From Branchiostoma lanceolatum (taxonomy: Eukaryota > Chordata > Leptocardii > Amphioxiformes > Branchiostomatidae), in the NCBI RefSeq assembly GCF_035083965.1, contig NC_089732.1, positions 1,594,883-1,658,882 of the forward strand: a DNA stretch of 64,000 nucleotides, given 5' to 3'. The notes below the pieces were generated by a model. It saw nothing but the letters and a program-made list of their open reading frames with translations, was not told the origin of the DNA and did not search any database. Positions 56,432 through 64,000 of the stretch are shown here, in pieces (the stretch's first letter is position 1; every line of letters begins with the position of its first letter). A program made the translations under genes and the position numbers.

Positions 56432-59400
56432 CTAGGCTACGCTAACTTCCGCCGGCGGTTTCCCCTCCTCGGGTTTTGCATCTTTGTCTTCGTCGACGTG
56501 GTTTTCGGCAGGCTGTTCCGTTTCGGCAGGCTTTTCCGTTTCCATGGCAACCTCCTCATCAGCAGGGATGACGTAGATGGTCTCCATGTCGGGTGTGACG
56601 TCAGCTGGCGGCGGGGCGATCTCCTCAGGTCGCGGCTTCAGCTTCCACTTCCGCACGTACTTCTTCAGGAACGCCCGGGTGCCTTTCACTCCTTGCTGCA
56701 ATAGGCGGAATAGAGAGATGGAAAAAGTCAGTCAAATTTGATGATCTAGTGACACTTCAAGTGAAATTTTAAAGAATCGTTCCTGGCTACGAGACAAAAA
56801 CGGCGAGAATCGTGGTCAAAGCCCTTCATTGATTTGACTGAAATGTAGCAGATGTTGCCCATTTAGCTAGAATACCTAAGGTACAGCAAGTGAGCTTGCA
56901 ACTGTTATATTTGGGCTATTACATGTATATACTGGTGGAGGCAGACATTGCTTGTTCTTGCTGCAATAGGTGAAACAGACAGACGGACTAAGTCAGTCAA
57001 ACATTTTGATTCCTGATGACCAAGGGATACTTGAAATGAAGAAAAAAAGATATCAACGTTTCTTGCTACTGGAGAAAACAACGAGAGCTGTTGTTCGACT
57101 GAAATGCAGCAAATGTTGCCAATTGAGCTGATATACTTCTTCTAAGGTACAGCAAGTGAGCTTGCAACTGTTATATTTGGGCTATTACATACTGGGGGAG
57201 GAAGACATTACTGCTTCTAATCAAGACCCATCACCCCTCTTCGCCCGTTTTCGCGATGAACCAAAGCTATCAATTCTGTACTCACAACCTACCAGCCTCT
57301 AGTAATAGCCTTTTGCTGGGTTAGGCATCCACGGCTGCGTGTGATTTTATTCAGTAAAATCAAACGAAGAAGAAAGTCTGACCTGCAGAGCGAACTCCTT
57401 GTCCGACAGCTCGAGGAATAGGTCCGTGGCGTGCACGTAGTCCGTGTTGATGCCCACAGTCCGGTCAAACTCGCGCGGCTAAAGGGGGGGGGGGAGGGTA
57501 CAGTTTGTTTGTTTTGCCGAAGGTGTTCATTCAAGCAAATGATCACAGGGCTTGCAGTTACTGTTATGTACAATCTATTAATTAGAATCACTTTCGTCAA
57601 AACTTGAAATACATTACTGGTGCTAGAATGTATAGTTAGATGAAAGATTCAGCTATCAAATTCATTCTTCATTTTGTCATTACACACAACACATTTTACA
57701 TTTTCTCAAGCTGCCTTCTCGAGACTCCATCATTTGACTGGAATTGGAGGATACGAAGGACAGGCAGCGAAGATCTTGATCTATCATCAGATATAAAGAA
57801 TACATTTCCTTTCTTCTAATTGGAGGTAAGAAAAGTATGATAACCGTGACGTAAGCTAAGGTACAGCAAGTGAGCTTTCAACCGTGACGTAATCGTACCT
57901 CCAGATGCACCCTCTTTGCCAGCAGGTTGAGCAGCTGCTGGTAGGACACGTGATACTGACTGAGCGAGTTCACGGCTGTGCCCTGCTCGTCCTTCAGGTC
58001 CTTCGTCATCAGGGAGTAGCCCTGGTTCTCAAAGAACTGAACAACTTCCTGGTACGTGATCTGTGGGTACAGGACAATCGGCTTTATAACACAAGTAACG
58101 TCATCATGGAGTAGCCCTGGTTCTCAAAGAACTGAACAACTTCCTGGTACGTGATCTGTATGTGCAAAGTACGTCGTTTTGTGTTAACAGATTCAAGCTT
58201 TATTCATAAGTCTAACAAAGGAGGCTATGTTGTCAATCAGTTTTGTAACACAGTAACTCTACCACAAGTAACGTCATCAGGGAGTAGCCCTGGTTCTCAA
58301 AGAACTGCACAACCTCCTGGTACGTGATCTGTGGGTACAGGACAAGGTAGATCGTATAATGTCAAAAGATTCAAGGTTTATTCATTACTTTGAGGAGGAT
58401 ATGCTGTCAGAATCAATTCCTCTTCTCACAATATATCCAATACTATAATCCAAAGCAAAGAAACTGTAATTTCTATTCAAAATTGGTGAAAATTACAATT
58501 CAAACAATTCAAAATTTAATTCAGAATGATTTCTACCGACACAAATGGACTTTTAAGCTAACTGTAGCAAAAGAAACAGGCATAAATTGAATTTTCTACT
58601 CTTTGGTGGTATGTAGGCTCTGGCCTTCAAGACAAGACAAGTAATGCAGTTTGGGAAATATGAAAGATGATGTTTAAAACGTTTCTCACGTAACTTTATA
58701 CGAGACATTTATATTTCATCACTTCCACAGGTGTCTCTCTTGATTATGACCATGATATATCGATCCTCTTACCTCTCCGTCTTTGTTGACGTCGAGTGCA
58801 TCGAACAGCTGCGCCACGTTCACGCCTGTCGGGAGCGACTCGCCGTCGTTAATGTTCTCAGACTCCTGGGGACGGACGGGGTACAGGGTTAACACGTTTC
58901 TTTACATACTTAAGTATCAAAATTTATCAAAATTATATCTTTATCCTGAAGGTAATAGCGAACAAAATTCTGTATGAGGTGGCAAGTACGCAATACAGGG
59001 ATGTATAATTCTATACTTTCAGGGACGTATAATCACTAACCATATTTTCCATCCGTTCTTACCTTTGTTTCTTTTATGCTTATAGATGTCCTTCCCTCCC
59101 TCCTTCCTTCCATTATTTTCCCATCACTTTAACTCTTTCCTCATTCCAATCTTACCCATTTTTTCCCTTTCTGTCAGTCAACCATTTCCATTTCTGTACG
59201 TGCTGGTGTGTCCAAAATTTCCGATTGCAGTAGCGGAAACAGTTAATAGGATCAAAACAAACAAACAAACGAACCTTTAAGAAGGCGTCCTCCAGCTCCT
59301 TCCGGTTGATGGTGCCACTGCCGTCCTCGTCGCTCGTCCGGACGGCGTTCAGAAAGTCCCCGATCAGCTCTTTGGTTCTCTTGCGGAACTCCTGCGCGCC

Positions 59401-62395
59401 CAGCCTGTCCCGCTCAGCCTTGTCCTTGGTGCTGAAATAGTGGTTCAGTACCCGTTAATGCTGGTAAATCAGCTCTTAACGTGTCACGTTTGGCACCACA
59501 ACAATGCCAAAATACGTCATAATACGACAATGAGAGGGTAAAGGGCAGCAGAAAAGCTATGAAACGGTGCACACACATGACCATGACGCAAGCATTGTTT
59601 GCCATGCCGAATGATTAAACCTGAGCGCTCAGTGTTTCCACTCGGACTTGTCCTTGGTGCTGAAAGTCCGGTTACAGTATTGCTTTGTATTCTGTTCAGC
59701 CCCTAATCTTACTTTTATGGGTGGCATCCGTTGGACAATCTAGATGGGACGTAAGATGATACAAAGTGCTTATTCCAGGACATATGTGCCCCTTTGTCGT
59801 CAGTTCCCTCACGTTTACGGCACTCTATAACTTTGTGGTAGATTCAGTACTGTCTCGAGGCGACCTCTCAATTTGCGACAGCTTGTTACTTTGCTAGTAA
59901 GTCACGTAACGTATTCAATAAGACTGTAGAAGACTGTCTTCTCAAATTGTGTTTTCCGAACGTTTGAGACTAAATCATCACACGTTTTATTAAGCACACT
60001 GAACTCACCCGGCCAGTACGGTGTCCGGTCTGACCGTCTTGTTCTTCCCCTCGCGCGCCTTCAGCGTGGTTCTCATGTCCTCGGGGTCGTCATTGGAGTA
60101 CTGAAAACAGAAAGAAAAAAGATAAATTCATCAATAATTTCAATAGATAATGACTGTGCAAGTTGTAATCCATTGATCCGCATAACCGTTTAAACGTCCA
60201 TTCGTGCTTCACCCCTCTATAATTGTGAATACATTGTGGTATTATGTATGAGACGCCAAGTATTTCAGATCTTGTCCAAGTCGTCCGCAGTACTTTCCGT
60301 AGGGCCATTATCTGGTATCTGCAGCCGTCTAGCATTCTTTACCTCATCAGCTAAGTAGCTACCTAATTAACAAATCAACCCACCAAACGATGCTTTACCT
60401 TTCATATTTCATATTTTGATATATGTTTTCAATAGGCCCAAGAAACGCCAGTCAAACTCATGAACTAACTAATTAGCTAACTAATTAAGATATTAACGAT
60501 TCAAATGGGAAGTCTCACAAAAGATGACAACCGTTCTTAGTTCTAAAATATGTGCAAGCCAACCCGACTCCGTATCTTGTTTCGTTTTTCCCCCAAGGGG
60601 AGGAAACTGGCAGCCTAACGGGTCATTTGTAAAACCAGTCAAACTCATTAACTAACGAACTAATTAGCTAACTAATTAAGATAGTAACGAATCAGTACGC
60701 ACCACCATGACGCCGAGAGTGGTGTTGTTGTAGGAGTCGAACCGGTCCGACATCTCGTTCACGTCCAGCAGCTCGCCCACCTCCCCCATCCGGTTGAAGA
60801 AGGAGTTCTTACTGTCCATGTCCAGCCACCATCCTGCAACACGCAGCGGTAAAGTTCTTATCAAATCCTTTTATTTTTATAAAGGTTTTTATTGGTCAGA
60901 AATTACCCGCAACGGCAACCTTTCTAGCGCTGAATTGATGCAGGGTATTACAGGTTTCATACAATACACAACATATATAATATCTTATCCACACTTGCAT
61001 TTTGTGGAACTGTCGCAAGGGTCTGGGCGGCTGCCATTCGGCGCCACCAGGTGACCTCACTACGACTTTCCCCAACCGAAGTCAGGTACCCATGTACACC
61101 TGGGTGGAGTGAGGAAAGTCGTGTTAAGTACTTTCCCAAGGGCACAAGATCGGTGACATGACAGTATTCGAACTTGATCGGGACCTCTTGGTTCTGAGTC
61201 GAACGTTCTGCCGTTGCGCCACACGACCCCACGACTTTATGTTGGTCACAAAGTGCCGAAACTGCAGCCGAACATTGGGTACCACAACGTCTGGCCGTTT
61301 CCAAAATCTATCCAGTTGTTTGAGTAACTGTTTTCTTGCGTATCTCAATACCATAGTCGAGAAGAAGTAACACAATTTCCATGGCAAATTGGCACTAGAA
61401 AAGAATTCATCTTTATCAGAATCAAGCAAGAGGCCGGACACATCCGTCGCACGATCGCGAACTGAGTGAATTCTTGGGATAGTCGTTCATACAACTGTGT
61501 CATGCAAAATTCAGCCTGTTACGAAAAAGGCTGTCCTTGTAGACATTTGGTTCTCACAAACTACTCGAAAATTCTACGGCATCAAATCGTACGACAGTCT
61601 ACGACGAATATGACCGTGCCTTTACATTTTAATCCAAAGCTAATAGAGAAGACGTCCGTATATCTTTAATCTACTTGCGGCAAAGTGAATTTTACTATCT
61701 TAGAATTTTTTTAATAGTCAAGGAACTTACCGTCGAATGAGTGGATGGGGTAGTTGCAGCAGATCCCCCCGTCCACGAACAGACACTCCCGCCCGTTCTT
61801 GTTGTACTTCACCGGCTGGAAGAAACCTGCGAACACGAACATGGGTAAATACAGATGGCACAACGAAATATAAAGTGTTCAAAAATCAATATTGTAAAAT
61901 ATAAATGTTTGAGGGGCTTAATATCTTTCTCTCCATTCACTGGCCGACCAAGTGCCATGAAATCTATGATTAGTTGTCCAAGTGGTTAAAGGTGTGAAAT
62001 GTCTTTTCCGATCAGTTCAGTTCATCCTCAGTGACTGAGATGACACCAGTGCCTCCAAATGTACATGTCAAGCATGTCAGAGCGAAGTTCATCAAAAAGG
62101 GGTTTTAGAACCTTTCTAGCCATACACGAAAGAGTAATTACTAACCAGTGCGGATCTTAATAACCTGTATCCACGATTGCCCAAGATTTTCATGTATTAG
62201 TACTATTGAGATTACCTAGCTATAGGGTGACCTTAGGTTTTTAGATAAGACGTTCTTACCCGGAATGGACATAGACATCCGGATGGCGATCCGGATCGGC
62301 ATGTCCGGAGTGGTCTTGACGTGGCAGTACTCCTCCATCTTAGCGTTCAAGTTCGTCACGACGATGCACAGCTCCGTCTCGTACAGCTTGAACAG
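56432..62395 (-). CDS. Patatin-like phospholipase with EF-hand pair (3' part)
   Basis: Exons on the - strand: 62395-62260, 61826-61731, 60833-60703, 60100-60009, 59431-59275, 58865-58773, 58060-57899, 57478-57383 and 56695-56432, with matching phases. The first two encode the C-terminal half of a patatin fold (YETELCIVVTNLNAKMEEYC, MPIRIAIRMSMSIPG, then FVDGGICCNYP, where DGG carries the Asp of the Ser-Asp dyad). The GxSxG serine must lie upstream, outside the window. After a linker come two EF-hand loops: DEDGSGTINRKE, and DVNKDGE/ITYQE, which is split by an intron. The tail is acidic and Pro/Glu-rich (VIPADEEVAMETEKPAETEQ) and ends at TAG 56432. Patatin-like enzymes hydrolyse membrane lipids; calcium control through the EF-hands is inferred. 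No vertebrate orthologue recognised by me. Confidence 0.85.
56690..57215 (-). repeat. Tandem duplication of the last phospholipase intron with its acceptor
   Basis: About 56690-56950 is repeated at about 56955-57215: CTTGCTGCAATAGG, AAGTCAGTCAAA, CTAAGGTACAGCAAGTGAGC and TTGCAACTGTTATATTTGGG recur in the same order. The unit includes the splice acceptor and first bases of the last exon. A third fragment of the middle part is near 57855-57880. Confidence 0.8.
58090..58345 (-). repeat. Two extra copies of the 5' edge of a phospholipase exon
   Basis: The first about 55 bases of the exon 58060-57899 plus the acceptor (GTACGTGATCTGT on +) recur at about 58100-58160 and 58268-58333, nearly unchanged. 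They are upstream in the transcript sense, inside the intron that splits EF-hand 2. Either copy could act as a cryptic acceptor. Confidence 0.88.
60437..60690. repeat. Direct repeat in a phospholipase intron
   Basis: CCAGTCAAACTCAT(G/T)AACTAAC and CTAATTAGCTAACTAATTAAGAT occur at about 60450-60495 and 60635-60685, roughly 190 bp apart. Confidence 0.75.
61000..61245 (-). mobile_element. tRNA-derived SINE (family A) in a phospholipase intron
   Basis: Read on the - strand: GTCGTGTGGCGCAACGGCAGAACG, a B-box-like CAAGTTCGAATAC, then TGTGCCCTTGGGAAAGTAC and CCACCCAGGTGTACATGGGTA. Same family as 3994, 26751 and 43204. Confidence 0.8.
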
Positions 62396-62427
62396 CTGGA
62401 ACAACACAAGGGGTCAGGATCAATTGT

Positions 62428-62820
62428 TCATTCATTCATTCATTCATTCATTCATTCATTTATTCGTTCATGAGCCTGTTCGTTCCTTCCTTCCTTCATC
62501 CATTAATCCAACCATTCATTCGTCCTTCCTTCCTTCCTTCCTTCCTTCCTTCCTTCCTTCCTTCCTTCCTTCCTTCCTTCCTTCCTTCCTTCCTTCCTTC
62601 CTTCCTTCCTTCCTTCCTTCCTTCCTTCCTTCCTTCCTTCCTTCCTTCCTTCCTCCATCCATACATTAATCCATTCATTTATCGATCCATGCATTCATTC
62701 ATTCATTCATCCATTCATTAATTGATCATTCCTTTCTTCGTTATTCCTTCATTCCTTCCTTCCGTCATTCAATTATTCATTTTTTATCCATCCATCCATC
62801 CATCCATCCATCGATGTCTT
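62428..62820. repeat. Tetranucleotide microsatellite, ATTC / CTTC / ATCC
   Basis: ATTC units (about 62428-62465), then an uninterrupted CTTC run at about 62521-62652 (over 30 units), then mixed ATTC and ATCC units to 62812. Long Pro-Ser-Phe-Leu and Lys-Glu-Gly-Arg frames are artefacts. Confidence 0.95.
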
Positions 62821-63038
62821 TATTCATTGCTCGCTATCGGGTGGGGGTAATGACCTATAGGGTAAGGTCAACAACATCGACATACATGATAGGTGTTGCA
62901 CCTCCTTCCCCTTTAATGGTTTGTTCCACAACTTGGACTTTCATAGGCAGAGGTGAATGACCTACCGGGCAGGTGAACAAGACTACAGGTTCTTGGAAGG
63001 GAACCATGGAGAATACAGGGTAAGATGGTCTTCTTAAT

Positions 63039-63330
63039 GCTACGGCCGCGTGGCGCGTTGGATACACCCGATCCCTCGATCTCGGAAGTTAAGCAACGCG
63101 CGGTCCGGACAGTGCTTGGATGGGAGACCAACCAAGGACGTCCGGATTGCTGTAGCCTCACGAAGCTTTCCACGAAATCGTCTTCCGGGAGGGACGTAAA
63201 ACGGGGGTCCCGTGCTCGAGGAGGTGCCTCGAACACGTTAAACAGCCTCATTACCCTACACATTGGGTACCTGCCTGTGGCACTGGCTGCAAATACACCT
63301 GATATTATTATTAAAAGGGCAAGCAACACT
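63039..63330 (+). mobile_element. 5S-rRNA-derived SINE
   Basis: The head 63039-63157 follows 5S rRNA from end to end: GCTACGGCC start, CCCGATCC and TCTCGGAAGTTAAGCAACG (A box region), GTGCTTGGATGGGAGACCA (C box) and TGCTGTAGCC end. Mutations in the stem partners show it is not a functional rRNA gene. The tail (GGGACGTAAAACGGGGGTCC, CGAGGAGGTGCCTCGAACAC, then ATTATTATTA) matches the SINE fragment at 49309. The SINE3 class of 5S-headed SINEs is known from fish; the assignment to that class is by structure. Confidence 0.85.
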
Positions 63331-64000
63331 GTAATGAAGCGTTATGCTCTTGAAGTATTCATGATAACATAGATAATGTTTGCATGTCAGGTTTGGAGCG
63401 GGGTTAACGTTACGTTATACTTTATAATTAACATTAACGTCTTGTGTGTTCACTGGCTAATGATCGCTAATCAACTTATTAAACCAAACATGTAACGCTA
63501 CAGCTAACGTTAACCAAACGACCAACAAAGTAAGCTGACCAAGCAACCGATTAAACAACCAACCAATTTTGTTAAAAAAAACAATTTTGCATCATTTTAC
63601 TGGAGGCGTGAAATCCCTTGATATTTACTACTGCCTAATTTGGCAAGTTGTTCCCTCCCTTCTTGATAATGGTACGGTCCGATGTGCTCTTTGACCTCTG
63701 CTACCTGCGTGTCGTATCGTGTGACAGGTTCTCCACAACTCACACCGGCAAGACAAAATGCTGAATACCGGGTAAATATGCGTCTATAGCCAGGACAAAG
63801 TAATTTCCCTTCCTCCTAAGTGTGTTGGCAACTTGTGGACGACTTTTGGAGTTCCAGAGTGGTAGAAAAATGGAGTAGAGCACTGATTTTTGTATGGGGG
63901 AGGGGGGCGAAGGGCATTGCTCTACTGACAACAGATCTACCAGATAGGCGTGGTGGGAGTTGGTTTGTATAAGTTACGCCATGTGTTGTTTTAAAGGCTT
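63331..64000. other. Right-end noncoding sequence
   Basis: No convincing exon of the phospholipase gene (its GxSxG exon was looked for on the - strand). Contains a few tandem ACGTTA-type motifs (about 63395-63510) and nothing else recognised. Confidence 0.4.

Noticed and set aside
62265-62721. Frames rich in LPSF or KEGR repeats
   Set aside because: They come from the CTTC tetranucleotide microsatellite.
63039-63157. Functional 5S rRNA gene
   Set aside because: Substitutions disrupt the stems, there is no T-run terminator directly after the end, and a SINE-type tail follows.

Overview
The window looks like a piece of an invertebrate deuterostome nuclear genome, most likely a lancelet (amphioxus, Branchiostoma). 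Genes are split by GT-AG introns, vertebrate-like orthologues of NEK8 and TCEANC2 are present, the innate-immune death-fold and TRIM-NHL families are expanded, and introns are full of MITEs, SINEs, LINE tails and minisatellites. The species assignment is inference.

Region 1 (1-29.7 kb, + strand) is a tandem array of five paralogues. Each ends in a coiled coil, a fixed linker and an NHL beta-propeller, which is the C-terminal half of a TRIM-NHL protein. In place of RING and B-box they begin with a death effector domain (DED). Copies 2 and 5 also carry a CARD, a coiled-coil plus TRADD-N-like exon and a Ser-rich exon; copies 3 and 4 join the DED directly to coiled coil and propeller. Every predicted intron is phase 1, so the middle exons form a removable cassette. 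Between paralogues, residue changes cluster at repeated loop positions of the propeller while the framework is almost invariant. I infer a multigene family of intracellular sensors or adaptors: variable propeller for recognition, DED/CARD for signalling. Copy 1 has an in-frame stop and copy 2 a one-base frameshift in its CARD. The spacers hold several insertions whose empty sites can be read in the neighbouring spacer (a Tc1 element, a TTA-flanked and a TA-flanked MITE, a LINE tail).

Region 2 (30.7-44.6 kb) is a head-to-head pair: a NEK8-like kinase on the - strand and TCEANC2 on the + strand, with 392 bp between their start codons. NEK8 intron 2 contains a single-exon TRIM-NHL gene with a frameshift, a LINE tail and a hAT-like element. 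Only the NEK8 kinase exons are found; the RCC1 half is absent. TCEANC2 intron 1 holds a decayed array of zinc-finger-like fragments in alternating orientation.

Region 3 (46-55.5 kb, + strand) encodes a type II membrane protein: a cytoplasmic tail of about 320 residues, one transmembrane helix and eight EGF modules. Its start codon is probably split by an intron. Its last EGF exon runs into a 20-copy, 43-bp tandem array derived from that exon's own end.

Region 4 (56.4-62.4 kb, - strand) is the 3' part of a patatin-like phospholipase with two EF-hands; its 5' part lies beyond the window. The right end holds a long tetranucleotide repeat and a 5S-rRNA-derived SINE.

A theme across four unrelated genes is tandem duplication of exon edges (exon end plus splice site or stop) into the adjoining intron or 3' flank, seen at six places.
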